A stretch of DNA of 64,000 nt from WVZH01 sp034430895 (GTDB taxonomy: Bacteria; Chloroflexota; Anaerolineae; Anaerolineales; E44-bin32). Each line of letters opens with the position of its first letter. Within the stretch, counting starts at the first letter, position 1. Shown here piece by piece: positions 26,710 through 37,885 of this stretch. Under the pieces are notes generated by a model, which was given only the letters and a program-made list of their open reading frames with translations, was not told where the DNA came from and ran no database searches. A program made the translations under genes and the position numbers. The stretch covers positions 1-64,000 of the forward strand of contig DAOUDW010000003.1 of NCBI GenBank assembly GCA_034430895.1, given 5' to 3'.

Positions 26710-27843
26710 TTGAGTCGCTGGCCCGGAAAATACGTCATCGGCCTTACAGGCAACATCGCCACCGGTAAAAGCGTTGTCCGCAAAATGCTCGAGCACCTCG
26801 GCGCATACGGCATTGACGCCGACGCCCTTGCTCATCGGGCTATTGCGAAAGGTGCACCGGGGCACGATTTGGTTTTAAAATCATTCGGGGAATGGGTACT
26901 GGATGGTGATGGCCAAATCGATCGATCCAAGCTGGCCAAAGTCGTCTTCTCCGACCCGAAAGCCCTGGAACGCCTGGAAGCCATCGTCCAACCACTGGTC
27001 ACACACGCCATCGACATTATCATCCGACGCTCGAAACACACCGTCATCGCCATCGAGGCGATCAAACTGCTCGAAACCGATCTGGCCGCAGGCTGTGACA
27101 CCACCTGGGTCGTCGACGCGCCGGAAGAGCTGCAGATTTCGAGACTCGTCAAGAAACGCAACATGACCGAAGTGACGGCGAAACAGCGTATCGAGGCCCA
27201 ATCTCCACAAGCCTTAAAACTCAAATCGGCCAAGGTCGTGATCACCAACAACGACTCGTTTGAGAACACCTGGGAGCAAGTTCAGGAAGCCTGGGCGAAA
27301 TTGCCGCAGCCCGAAGAACCGCTGCTTCCGGAGCCGGAAGTATCTCGTCCAGGTGAGTTCGTCGTGCGCCGCGGACGCCCGAAAGACGCCGATGAAATTG
27401 GGCGCTTCATCACGCATGCTACGCACGGAAAACGACGCATGTCACGTGCGGAAGTGATGGCGGCTTTTGGCGAGAAAGCTTACTTGTTGATCGAACAAGA
27501 TGGCCGCTTGGCCGGTGTCACCGGCTGGCAGGTTGAGAACCTGGTCACGCGCATCGACGAACTTTACTTCGAACAAGGCCTGGTCATCGATGAAGTGATC
27601 CCCTCCCTGATGCAATCCGTCGAGGACGCGTCGATCGAACTGCAGAGCGAAGCCTCGCTCTTGTTCCTGCCCCCCCACCTGGCCCAGCACGTCGGCGCCT
27701 GGCGGGCTGTGGGGTATCAACCGCAGACCATTCAAGGCCTCGGTGTGCGCGCCTGGCAAGAAGCCGCTATCGAAACCATGCCGCGCGGCGCCTCACTGTG
27801 GTTCAAGCGCTTGCGCGAAGACCGCATCCTGCGTCCACTCTAG
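26710..27843 (+). CDS. coaE: dephospho-CoA kinase fused to an acetyltransferase-like domain
   Basis: Residues 1-200 are dephospho-CoA kinase, the last step of CoA synthesis, with P-loop GLTGNIATGKSVVRKML, DADALAH, and VVDAPEELQISRLVKKRN. Normal CoaE ends near 200 aa. Here a linker rich in Pro/Glu (PQPEEPLLPEPEVSRPGEF) leads to a ~160-residue GNAT-like domain (VRRGRPKDADEIGRFI, YLLIEQDGRLAGVTGW). A CoA maker joined to a putative CoA user is notable. The TTG start has AAAGGAG 8 nt upstream. The kinase part is certain; the second domain is a fold-level guess. Confidence 0.85.
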   Translation: MSRWPGKYVIGLTGNIATGKSVVRKMLEHLGAYGIDADALAHRAIAKGAPGHDLVLKSFGEWVLDGDGQIDRSKLAKVVFSDPKALERLEAIVQPLVTHAIDIIIRRSKHTVIAIEAIKLLETDLAAGCDTTWVVDAPEELQISRLVKKRNMTEVTAKQRIEAQSPQALKLKSAKVVITNNDSFENTWEQVQEAWAKLPQPEEPLLPEPEVSRPGEFVVRRGRPKDADEIGRFITHATHGKRRMSRAEVMAAFGEKAYLLIEQDGRLAGVTGWQVENLVTRIDELYFEQGLVIDEVIPSLMQSVEDASIELQSEASLLFLPPHLAQHVGAWRAVGYQPQTIQGLGVRAWQEAAIETMPRGASLWFKRLREDRILRPL

Positions 27844-28131
27844 ATCACAATCTCATCTTTTATTACGATATACATCACTTGTTACTTCGATATCCTAAGT
27901 GCCATTGTCCCCCAACGAGAAAAAATGTATTGCAATATCTTTTGTATTTTTAGCGTATTTTCTTATACGAATTGCACTATCCCTATTCAATATTTCAGCA
28001 ACGAGATTGTTTCTCGCAACGTAAAAGAATTGCGCTGCGGCGGCGATATACGGAATTTCACATACGGCAATGATAAGGGCTATTTTAATACTTTCAGTAA
28101 TCTGATGGTGCCAGTTCAAGATCACAAGAAG
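27844..28131. other. AT-rich convergent gap
   Basis: This 288-bp stretch between convergent coaE and the WD40 gene is visibly richer in A/T than its surroundings. A 72-codon frame (27925-28143, +) overlaps the WD40 stop and lacks a ribosome binding site and recognisable features. No clear terminator was found. Confidence 0.3.
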
Positions 28132-31100
28132 TTATTGGCATGATGGCACCCCCCATAACCTCACAACGCCATCTGTACCCCCTGAAGCCAAGTAAATGCC
28201 GTCATTCGAGAATGCAAGATGTTCTACGGCGCCTTTGTGGCCTTCAAGTTCTAAAACGATCTTAAAACTCTCGACATCGATGAGAAGGATCTTCCCTTCT
28301 TCCAACCCAACGGCCACCAATTGTGCATCCGGGCTTAGAGCAAGTGATAGAGCGTCGCTGTAATTCGTGAAGGGTAAACTGCGTTCAACCAATCCGCTAG
28401 ACACACTATGGAATACCAACGCTGAAGTTTCGTCTTCCCAGTCATAACGGACAGCCACCACCCAAAGTCCATCCGGACTGTATACAAATTGCGGATAATC
28501 TGACCCTCGTCGATCGAATGAAATATCGGAGTTGCCTGTTTGAATGTCGTAAATAGTCAGAGGATTTGCTTGATAAAAAGTGGACGTGACAATCCAGCGA
28601 TTATTTGGGCTAAAATCTCCCTGGCGGGCGTTAGACCCTCCGATTTGCTGAAGTAATTGGCCATTACTCGAGTTATATACCCATATCCCACCCATTCCGT
28701 ATGTTGCCAGGCGGGAGCCATCCGCGCTAAACGAAGCGTCATAGAACTGCCGTAGAGTTGAGAACTCAAAAAAATAATCGACATGCAAGTCTGGGGCTTC
28801 TCCTTCGAGGGTCAACTCCTTTATCGCATCACCAGTGGTCCAGAGAGAAACCTGATAGGGCGCATAAACTGCAATCCAATCCCCCAATGGGCTGACTGCG
28901 AGAATCTTCCCCGAATCTATAGAGGTCCTTTCCACAACCTCGCCATTTGTTGGTCGCACAACCCAATTTGTGTTTCTTCCCCAAGCTGCCAGGTTGTCGT
29001 CGCGATTGAACAGCAAGCCCTCTAGACCGCCTAAATGATCGTCGTTCATCACCAATTGCTGACCACCTGCCACATCCCAGACGATCATCACGCCATCTGT
29101 GTCAACGGACAAAAGGCGTCCGCCGCCAGGGCTGAATCTAAGCAAATCAATTGGACTTGCGTGACCAACAAGGGTTCTGAGGAGCCCTCGACTGACTCGG
29201 TCATACAATAAAATATCGCCTTCTGTCGTTCCAACGGCAAGGATGCGATTGTCCGGACTGAGTGCAGCTGCGGTGACCATGTCATCGTATAAAGTCAAGT
29301 TCCCGTCGATCACGCCCTCGTAAAGATCCACGCTATATGTAGGAGAACCGGGCTGGATGTTCCAAATCCAGGCCGAGCCAGCTGCAGCAGCAATGATATA
29401 TTGCCCATCTGCGCTGAAGCTCATCGTCGATATCGGATTATCGGGTCCTCCTACCGCGTTATAGATTTCACCCGTGTTTGCATCCCAAATACGCACAGAA
29501 TAGTCGGTCTGAATTGCGGCAACAAATCTACCGTCCGGGCTGAAGACAGGTGATTGCGAATATGCGGAGTAGCTGTGCAATACTGTCGCAGGCTGATCGG
29601 TTTCGATATCCCATAATTGCAAATTCGCTTCGTCATTTAGAAATACGACCGATTTTCCATTTGGACTGACGGCAGATTCACCCCACCCTTCTTCGGTAAA
29701 GAGCAGTTCGACTTCATCGACATCCCAAACCTGTACCTGGTCCTTGAAGTTCCCTGTGGCTAAAATTTTCTGATTGGGAGTAAGAATTACGTGTTCAAAC
29801 CAGTTGTCACATTCGAAATGAGAGATTTCTTTCATCGTTATCGAGTTGTACTGAAAGACACCTTCTGAACCTGTAACGATGATCTGCTTGCTGTCGTTTG
29901 ACCAAACTGCATCTTCGATCGTTCCTTTCCCGAAGGATGCAGTCTCTTCAATTTCGACCGCATTGTTGGGAGATAAAGCCTTCGTCGATACCTCAGGCAA
30001 CTCCATAGGAGTGATCATTCTCGTCGGCTGAGGCGTTTCTGTTGACCAATAATAGTATGGAGTTGGTGTTGGCGGATGTGACGCAGGGTAGAAATCCGCG
30101 CTTTGCGCAAAGGAGGCAAGAAGATCGACATCCCAAAGCTCTAAAAAGCCTTCATAACCAATCGCCAACGTCTGGGAATCTGGGCTGATGGCCATACCGG
30201 GCAATCCCGTCTGCTCATCCATCATATAGACGAGTTCCCCGGTAGTTACTTTCCAGAAATACAAAATATCTTCACTTTTCACGACTAAGAGTTCACCGTC
30301 CGGGCTGAACCGCATGGGTTCGTTTTCTCTGGACGTCATATTTAGTTTCATTACTTCTCGAGTTTCCAGGTTCCAGATCTCGATCCAGTACTCGCCCAGT
30401 TCGTAATCATAGTTGTTGCGGGCGAACATGTGCCCGTTAAGATCGGTGGCTGTAAATGCGTTCATGTCAACGGAGGGCAATTCCAGCTGGCGTATGAGTT
30501 TGCCTGTTTGTGTGTCCCAGATTCCCGCTCCGCGATTTCGGTCGAGAACAGCATACAGCTTAGAACCGTCCTCTGAGAATGACAAACGCGTGACGAACGA
30601 ATGATCGCTCGTTCGTTCATAAGGCATGACTCTCTCAGAGTTTTCAACGTCCCAAACTTCGATATCGAGACCATTTCCGAAGGCTATCGATTTACCGTCC
30701 GGCGAAAATGCGATTCCTATCCCACCGGCGGCCCCACCCCCAATCCCCGGTCCGAGGTTGGCATCACTGATGGCGTATAAAACCTGGTAGGTCCCATCTG
30801 CATCTCCGGTCAATGTCAGCACTATCTCACCTGTGGAAATGTCCCATACCACAACGTCACCCCACCGATAGATGGCTGCGATCTGACGACCATCTGGACT
30901 GAACGCCATACCCAGTATCATCTGGGTTCGGTCAGCTTCCAGGGAATTGATCAATCGCTCGGTCGCGATATCCCACAGAAGGATGTGGCTCGTACCGTAA
31001 GCCACAGTCCGTCCATCCGGGCTAAAGAGTGCCTGTACGGAGGAGCCGCTATCCGTAGAATAACCTCGTAAATGCATGAAATGTGTAAACGGATCAGATG

Positions 31101-32127
31101 TGGGCACTTCGATTTCCGCAGGGTGCATCTGACCCGTCAGCATGTCAAAAACTTGATCAGGTTGATTATTAACCTCAACATGAATTAATCTGCCATCACT
31201 TGAGAATTGCACCCATTCCACATCATCTTGGAAGCCTGTAATCACACGGAATAATTTACCCGTATTTGGATCCCACAAGCGTACCGTACCATCTGAACTG
31301 CCGGATGCCAGGTACTTACCATCCGGGCTAACATCGACAGAGGTTACTCTTGATCCATGAGCCTCGATTGCAAACCTGATTTCCCCCGTTTGCACATCCC
31401 AGATGTAGAGTATCTTCTCTGTATAGTCCTCGTATCCAGCAGCGACCCAAGTCCCGTCTGAGCTGAGCGCAGGGCAAGTTACTCGATGATAACGATCAGG
31501 ATAGAGAACTGGAAGATAGTGAACCGTGTCGCCATTTTGGATATCTCGTACGCCAATGTACTGGTAAGGTCCACCTGTTGTGTGATCGTTAGCGAAATAA
31601 ACCGCCAGTTTATCATCCGGGGTAAATTGCACACAACTCACACCACCTTGCCCCCCTCCGAAACGATCTACCACTTCTTGGGTTTCCAGATCAACAATTG
31701 AGGCACCAAGAAATCCATATACGATCACAAGCTTACTGTCACTGCTGAATTCTATCCTACTCACCCAATCCTCTCTTATCTCGACGATACCAATTTCCTC
31801 AAAAGAGTCACCATCATGCAAGTAAAGGAAACCACCTTCACAATAGGCCACTATCTCTTTATTTGGTGAACGTGATATCCCAGATAGAGTCCCACTGCCC
31901 AATGTTGTCTTTAGAGACGGTTCGAGATTTGTTTCATAGTAAGCAAGCGTGGGATTTGGAGTGGGCGTAGAAGTGGGTGATGGGTGTCTGGTATGCGGAA
32001 TAGACGATTGCATTAGCGCTGTGCCCGAATCCTGTGTGTTTTTAGACGCACAGGATTGGGCGAAAAATGCCAGGAATACCACGAATAAAAAAGAAATCCA
32101 CTTTGCGCGAGCAATTATCTTTATCAT
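28132..32127 (-). CDS. large WD40-repeat lipoprotein
   Basis: A 1331-aa exported lipoprotein. The signal peptide FLFVVFLAFFAQSC has the lipid-modified Cys at residue 26, followed by a Thr/Pro linker (HPSPTSTPTPNPT). Two long WD40 blocks follow, at about 60-680 and 715-1331, each probably one or two propellers. Typical blades are VTSVDVSPDGKYLASGSSDG and HLAFSNDGIYLASGGTDG, each ending in W-D-like motifs. The blocks are joined by PPTPTPYYYW near residue 690. WD40 blades are protein-docking surfaces; the partner is unknown. Base composition is lower in GC than the flanks, hinting at transfer or relaxed selection. It is monocistronic. Confidence 0.85.
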   Translation of the reverse strand: MIKIIARAKWISFLFVVFLAFFAQSCASKNTQDSGTALMQSSIPHTRHPSPTSTPTPNPTLAYYETNLEPSLKTTLGSGTLSGISRSPNKEIVAYCEGGFLYLHDGDSFEEIGIVEIREDWVSRIEFSSDSKLVIVYGFLGASIVDLETQEVVDRFGGGQGGVSCVQFTPDDKLAVYFANDHTTGGPYQYIGVRDIQNGDTVHYLPVLYPDRYHRVTCPALSSDGTWVAAGYEDYTEKILYIWDVQTGEIRFAIEAHGSRVTSVDVSPDGKYLASGSSDGTVRLWDPNTGKLFRVITGFQDDVEWVQFSSDGRLIHVEVNNQPDQVFDMLTGQMHPAEIEVPTSDPFTHFMHLRGYSTDSGSSVQALFSPDGRTVAYGTSHILLWDIATERLINSLEADRTQMILGMAFSPDGRQIAAIYRWGDVVVWDISTGEIVLTLTGDADGTYQVLYAISDANLGPGIGGGAAGGIGIAFSPDGKSIAFGNGLDIEVWDVENSERVMPYERTSDHSFVTRLSFSEDGSKLYAVLDRNRGAGIWDTQTGKLIRQLELPSVDMNAFTATDLNGHMFARNNYDYELGEYWIEIWNLETREVMKLNMTSRENEPMRFSPDGELLVVKSEDILYFWKVTTGELVYMMDEQTGLPGMAISPDSQTLAIGYEGFLELWDVDLLASFAQSADFYPASHPPTPTPYYYWSTETPQPTRMITPMELPEVSTKALSPNNAVEIEETASFGKGTIEDAVWSNDSKQIIVTGSEGVFQYNSITMKEISHFECDNWFEHVILTPNQKILATGNFKDQVQVWDVDEVELLFTEEGWGESAVSPNGKSVVFLNDEANLQLWDIETDQPATVLHSYSAYSQSPVFSPDGRFVAAIQTDYSVRIWDANTGEIYNAVGGPDNPISTMSFSADGQYIIAAAAGSAWIWNIQPGSPTYSVDLYEGVIDGNLTLYDDMVTAAALSPDNRILAVGTTEGDILLYDRVSRGLLRTLVGHASPIDLLRFSPGGGRLLSVDTDGVMIVWDVAGGQQLVMNDDHLGGLEGLLFNRDDNLAAWGRNTNWVVRPTNGEVVERTSIDSGKILAVSPLGDWIAVYAPYQVSLWTTGDAIKELTLEGEAPDLHVDYFFEFSTLRQFYDASFSADGSRLATYGMGGIWVYNSSNGQLLQQIGGSNARQGDFSPNNRWIVTSTFYQANPLTIYDIQTGNSDISFDRRGSDYPQFVYSPDGLWVVAVRYDWEDETSALVFHSVSSGLVERSLPFTNYSDALSLALSPDAQLVAVGLEEGKILLIDVESFKIVLELEGHKGAVEHLAFSNDGIYLASGGTDGVVRLWGVPSCQ

Positions 32128-32313
32128 TGCAACATTCCTATAGTCTTTTCCGTGACTTCATTATTGGTTTGCTTGAGACGCTAAGGTTCTGCACAACAGG
32201 TTATTCTCCAGTTGCTCATACATGCATAATAACATCGAAAAGTTACGAATAAGTTACCACGATCATTGTTATTCTATCTATGGAAAAGTCAAAGAGATTC
32301 TGGATAGAGCGGC

Positions 32314-33228
32314 CTATTCTATCTCTCCGTGACGGATGCGCAAATAGGAGTCATACCGCTCCGGGCTGATTTTCCCCGCTTCCACGGCTGCGATGACCGC
32401 ACAACCGGGTTCGTGTTCGTGCGTGCAATCGCTGAAGTCGCATTCCGCCACGAGATGACGCATCTCCGGAAAATAGGCGTCCACTTCCTCGGGTTCGATG
32501 TCCCATAAAGCGAAGGCCTTGAGCCCCGGCGTGTCGGCGATGTAGCCGCCATGCTTGAGCGGGATCAGTTTCGGTACGACGGTCGAATGCTGCCCCTTCC
32601 CCGTCGCCTCGCTGATTTCCTTGGTCCCGAAATCCAATCCCGGCTGCACGGCGTTCAACAAGCTGGTTTTACCGGTTCCGGAGGGACCTGCCAGCACGGA
32701 AATCTTGTTGCGCAGGATCTTCCGTAGTCCGTGTATGCCCTTGCCGTAGAGCGCTGAAGTGTAGATCACGCCGTAGCCGAGATGCTTGTATTCCTCAAAT
32801 TCTGCTTGGGCACTGCGGCGTGTGACCAGGTCGATCTTGTTCGCACAGACAATCGCCGGTATTACTTCCCGCTCGGCGACCACCAGGAGGCGATCCAACA
32901 TGCGGAAATTGGGGTCCGGTTCGGCGCAGGCAAAGACGAAGATCATCTGATCCGGGTTGGCCACGATGACTTGCTCGATTTCGGTCCTACCAGGCGACCG
33001 CCGGGAGAGCACACTCTGGCGCTCCTCGACTTCTTCGATTGTCGCCGAGCCATCTTCGTGCACCTGCACCCGGACCCGATCGCCCAACGCGGCCGCATCG
33101 GTCTCCATTCGCTCTTTCGTCAAACGGCCGCGCAGCTCCGCTACGACGATGCCCTCATCCGTTTCGACGTGAAACAGACCAGATTGGGCTCGTACGATCA
33201 GGCCAGGCAGCTTGCGTTCATCAGACAA
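32314..33228 (-). CDS. rsgA: ribosome small-subunit-dependent GTPase A
   Basis: A circularly permuted GTPase of 304 aa that helps late 30S maturation. The order G4 (CANKIDLV), G1 (GPSGTGKTSLLNAV), G3 (DTPGLKAF) is the permuted arrangement, after an N-terminal OB-fold and before a C-terminal zinc site (CDFSDCTHEHEPGC). The start is TTG at 33228 with AAAGGG 7 nt upstream. AAGGGTAAACCCTT around that site can fold into a small hairpin. It is the third gene of the maf-pbp-rsgA minus-strand operon, 11 bp after the pbp stop. Confidence 0.94.
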   Translation of the reverse strand: MSDERKLPGLIVRAQSGLFHVETDEGIVVAELRGRLTKERMETDAAALGDRVRVQVHEDGSATIEEVEERQSVLSRRSPGRTEIEQVIVANPDQMIFVFACAEPDPNFRMLDRLLVVAEREVIPAIVCANKIDLVTRRSAQAEFEEYKHLGYGVIYTSALYGKGIHGLRKILRNKISVLAGPSGTGKTSLLNAVQPGLDFGTKEISEATGKGQHSTVVPKLIPLKHGGYIADTPGLKAFALWDIEPEEVDAYFPEMRHLVAECDFSDCTHEHEPGCAVIAAVEAGKISPERYDSYLRIRHGEIE

Positions 33229-33239
33229 GGGTTTACCCT

Positions 33240-35552
33240 TTATTCGGGCTCAGGTGTGGCTTCTGTCTCTTCCCCCTCTTCCGGTTCCGGTGTTTCCGTC
33301 TTGGGCACGCCGATGCGCGCTTCCCAGGGATAAAGCGACTGCGGCTGGCCGCGGAAATAGGTCTCCACGATCCTGCGGAAGACCGGCGCGGCGATATCCG
33401 AGCCCTCACCGGCGAAATCCAGCACGACGACGATGGCAATATCCGGCAAGTTCTCCCGCTCCTCGAACGTATAACCGACGAACCAGGCGTGGGATTCTTC
33501 AGTCCGCCCAGTGGACGCCGTTCCAGTCTTGCCGGCAATGTTAATATTCAGGCCGAGGAACTTGCGGTAGGCGGTTGCCGTCGTCACACGCACCACGTTG
33601 GTCATGGCCTGCTGGATGGTGGCCAGGTTCTCCGGACTCACCGGCAGTTCGCCCTGCACTTCAGGCGAAAATTCGTAACGCACCTCGCCATCGGCGTTTT
33701 CGACGCGCAGCACCAGACTCGGGCGATACAAAGTGCCGCCGTTTCCGACTGCCGCCACCATCCGCGCCACTTGCAGCGGCGTGACTACCATGGCGCCTTG
33801 TCCGATCGCCAGATTCACGGGATCATGCATGCCCCATTCCATACCGATCTCAGCCAACTTCCATTCCGGGTTGGGAACCAGGCCCTCCGTTTCACCGATC
33901 TCGATTCCCGTCTCCTGCCCCAGCCCGAAAGCCGCCGCCATATCCGGAATCGCAGTGGTGTAGCCTTTATCGAACAAGTCCAGGCCGATGTGATAAAAAT
34001 ATGGATTGCAGGAATACTCCAGGCCCTGCACAAGCGTGATATCACCAGCAGGCGGCCATTCCTTCTCTTTTCGCCAATCCACCAGGATATCGTCAGGATT
34101 ACCCGTCCTGTCATAAAGCTCCATGAATTCCAATTGGCAGTCGTACATCGTGTTGGCGCTGTACTCTCCGGATTCGAGCGCCGCCGCCATGGTGACGATC
34201 TTGAACGTCGATCCCGGCGGGTACAACCCATTTGTCGCTCGATTGGTATACGGCTCAAAGGGACTATTACCCAAGAGTTCAAACGGATTACCGTATGCTA
34301 CGGTCGGATTTTCGAAATCGAAGAGATTGGAGTCGAAACCCGGCGAGGAGGCCATCGCCAGCACGGCGCCCGTGTCGCGTTCGAGCACCACGATCGCACC
34401 GGCATAATATTCCCCAACAAACGCTTCCTGCGCCGCCATCTGCAAATCGCGATCCAGGGTCGTATAGACTGCGTAGGGAAGCTGGAGTTCGCGCGAGGCG
34501 ATCGTATCCGTAATGTTACCCTCCGGATCGGTGAAATACAGCGTGCCGCCCGGAACACCGCGCAGTTCATCTTCATAGACGGCCTCGATGCCGGTTCGGC
34601 CGACGAATTCGTCTCCGGCGTAACCAAGCGCACGAAGCTCTTCCAGCTCATCTTCCTGAATCTGGCTGGCATACCCCACGGCGTGCGGGGCAGCCGCGCC
34701 GGCAAACGGCGTCAGGCCGCGGCCATAGTAATAGCGAGAACTGTACAAACGCACCTTCACCGCATCCAACTCGGCGATCTCCCCGCCGCGATTTTTATAC
34801 GTACTGTAGGGCACCGTCCCCAGCATGGTGAAGTAATCCGTATAGCGGATCGCCGCGTAGCGTTGATAGATCAAATCGCTGTCCGACAATCCGAACATAC
34901 GACGCAGCGCCGAGAGCATGGTGTCCTCTGAATCTTCGTCCCCAATTAAATTGGGCTGCAGCCATAACGCTGCCACATTGGGCTCGTCGGCCGCCGCTTC
35001 GGAGGCAAGCGCCAGCCCATTGCGATCGTAAATATTCGCTCTTGTCGACGTCAATGTGGTCATCCGTAATCTATTGCCACCCTCGAGTTCGGGCAGGATC
35101 ATGCCATCCGTCCAGGCGATGCGCCAAGCTTCGCCTTCGCGCTTCAAATCCATACACGTTTCACGCATAATGTCACCGACAACACCGCTGGTGAGTGTCA
35201 GGCGATAACGAACTTCCGCGTCCTGCGGGCTGATCACCAGGCTCGAAACGATCTGGTAATCGACGCTGGTGATGTTCGCCGTTGAACGTAAGTACTCATA
35301 GCGTTCGACGAACACTTCCTCGGGGAGCCCATCCTGGGCCAGCGGACTCAAGAGCGCATACATGGACGCATAGTCCATGTCCTTCCAGGCATCCAGGAAT
35401 TTCACCGCCACATCATCCGGGTTCGGCGCGGCAAGTGTGGTCACCTCCGGATCGGGCAAACCGTCATCCCCATTCGGTTTCGGCGTGCCGCTCGAGTCCG
35501 AACAAGCGGACATTAAAAGCAGGAAAAGAAAGACAATCGATAATCGTCTCAC
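33240..35552 (-). CDS. MecA-like penicillin-binding transpeptidase (lipoprotein)
   Basis: A class B PBP of ~770 aa crosslinking peptidoglycan outside the membrane. The N-terminus VRRLSIVFLFLLLMSAC is a lipoprotein signal with Cys at residue 17, so it is tethered by lipid rather than a helix. Next come an NTF2-like MecA_N-type domain (~30-155), the PBP dimerisation domain, and the transpeptidase with YPPGSTFK (Ser-x-x-Lys), YSCN (Ser-x-Asn) and AGKTGTAS (Lys-Thr-Gly). The C-terminus is a Pro/Glu/Thr-rich tail. GTG 35552 follows GAGGGA and overlaps the maf stop by 4 nt; the open frame upstream is overlap. The layout recalls PBP2a-type enzymes, but resistance cannot be inferred. Confidence 0.88.
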   Translation of the reverse strand: MRRLSIVFLFLLLMSACSDSSGTPKPNGDDGLPDPEVTTLAAPNPDDVAVKFLDAWKDMDYASMYALLSPLAQDGLPEEVFVERYEYLRSTANITSVDYQIVSSLVISPQDAEVRYRLTLTSGVVGDIMRETCMDLKREGEAWRIAWTDGMILPELEGGNRLRMTTLTSTRANIYDRNGLALASEAAADEPNVAALWLQPNLIGDEDSEDTMLSALRRMFGLSDSDLIYQRYAAIRYTDYFTMLGTVPYSTYKNRGGEIAELDAVKVRLYSSRYYYGRGLTPFAGAAAPHAVGYASQIQEDELEELRALGYAGDEFVGRTGIEAVYEDELRGVPGGTLYFTDPEGNITDTIASRELQLPYAVYTTLDRDLQMAAQEAFVGEYYAGAIVVLERDTGAVLAMASSPGFDSNLFDFENPTVAYGNPFELLGNSPFEPYTNRATNGLYPPGSTFKIVTMAAALESGEYSANTMYDCQLEFMELYDRTGNPDDILVDWRKEKEWPPAGDITLVQGLEYSCNPYFYHIGLDLFDKGYTTAIPDMAAAFGLGQETGIEIGETEGLVPNPEWKLAEIGMEWGMHDPVNLAIGQGAMVVTPLQVARMVAAVGNGGTLYRPSLVLRVENADGEVRYEFSPEVQGELPVSPENLATIQQAMTNVVRVTTATAYRKFLGLNINIAGKTGTASTGRTEESHAWFVGYTFEERENLPDIAIVVVLDFAGEGSDIAAPVFRRIVETYFRGQPQSLYPWEARIGVPKTETPEPEEGEETEATPEPE

Positions 35553-36214
35553 GATACGTCCCTCAAAATCTCGTCGTACACTGGGCAAGTGTAACCGGTA
35601 TACGCCTGACATGCCACCGGTACGTCGTTCGGCGGCTCGATCCCCATGCGGCGTGCTGTTCGTACGAGATGGCATAACGGCAAACCCATCACGTTGGCAA
35701 AGCAGCCAACCATTCGCTCCATTGCGACCGGCTGGAAATTTCCATCCTGGATCCCATATCCGCCGGCTTTATCGAATGCGCCGCCGGAGCCGACATAGGC
35801 GTTCATTTCCGCCATGGCGTATTCCCGCATGGGGACCCGGGTCTCACAGGCCTCCGTGATCAACGCCCCATTTCCAGACGGGACGATCGCCAGGGCGGTC
35901 ACTACGGTATGTTCCCGCCCACGCAGCGCGGTCAACATACGAATCGCATCCGCATTGTCGATCGGTTTGCCGAGAAGTTGACCTTCATACGCCACGACCG
36001 TATCGGCTGCGAGAAGAACGCCTTGACCGCTCACTTCTTCTGCCGCGCGCCTGGCTTTCGCCTGCGCCAGGCGGCAAGCCAGCGCGTGTGCATCCTCACC
36101 GGGATTCGAGGCTTCGTTGACGTCTGTAGACACGACGCGCACCTCCCAACCGGTTAGCGCCATCAAATCTCGCCTTCTCGGAGAAGCCGATGCCAGGGTG
36201 AAAGCCTGCGTCAT
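35549..36214 (-). CDS. maf: Maf nucleotide pyrophosphatase
   Basis: A Maf/HAM1-fold house-cleaning enzyme (~221 aa) hydrolysing dTTP/UTP or modified nucleotides to monophosphates. Motifs are LASASPRRRDLM, LAADTVVAYEGQLLGKP and GGYGIQD near the C-terminus. The start is ambiguous: ATG 36214 gives the canonical opening, while ATG 36238 eight codons earlier is equally possible; the frame is open to 36400. It is first in the operon with pbp and rsgA. Confidence 0.9.
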   Translation of the reverse strand: MTQAFTLASASPRRRDLMALTGWEVRVVSTDVNEASNPGEDAHALACRLAQAKARRAAEEVSGQGVLLAADTVVAYEGQLLGKPIDNADAIRMLTALRGREHTVVTALAIVPSGNGALITEACETRVPMREYAMAEMNAYVGSGGAFDKAGGYGIQDGNFQPVAMERMVGCFANVMGLPLCHLVRTARRMGIEPPNDVPVACQAYTGYTCPVYDEILRDVS

Positions 36215-36439
36215 TGTGTCGTCTTCGCTCACAATCATCTCACACTCAGGATGGTGATTTCGGCCATTTTCGAGGGGACATTCTAACATAGCCCGCTTTT
36301 CTCGGTATTGGCAATCCATCGTCAGCTGACTCGGCCTGCAAAACCGGGAGCATCCACTTCGATGTATCCCCGGACGATGACCCACAGCATCAACTTCCAT
36401 CTTTCTTACGTTTCCAGGCCGCTAGCAAGGCAACTCGTT

Positions 36440-36447
36440 GGTACAAT
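36440..36447 (+). promoter_or_regulatory. extended -10 element before rarA
   Basis: TG-G-TACAAT, an extended -10, ends only 13 nt before the rarA ATG, with no ribosome binding site between. This implies a very short leader or near-leaderless mRNA. No good -35 is visible. Confidence 0.35.
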
Positions 36448-36460
36448 ATCGATAATCAAC

Positions 36461-37885
<1,425 letters not shown>

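Noticed and set aside
27925..28143. 72-codon + frame in the coaE-WD40 gap
   Set aside because: No ribosome binding site, overlaps the stop of the WD40 gene, no recognisable feature.
33225..33240. AAGGGTAAACCCTT as a regulator site at rsgA
   Set aside because: A 5-bp stem over the ribosome binding site is too small to claim regulation; noted only in the rsgA entry.
33039..34931. 630-codon + strand frame
   Set aside because: It is antisense to the PBP gene, rich in Arg/His/Gly as expected of a shadow frame in GC-rich DNA, and matches no family.
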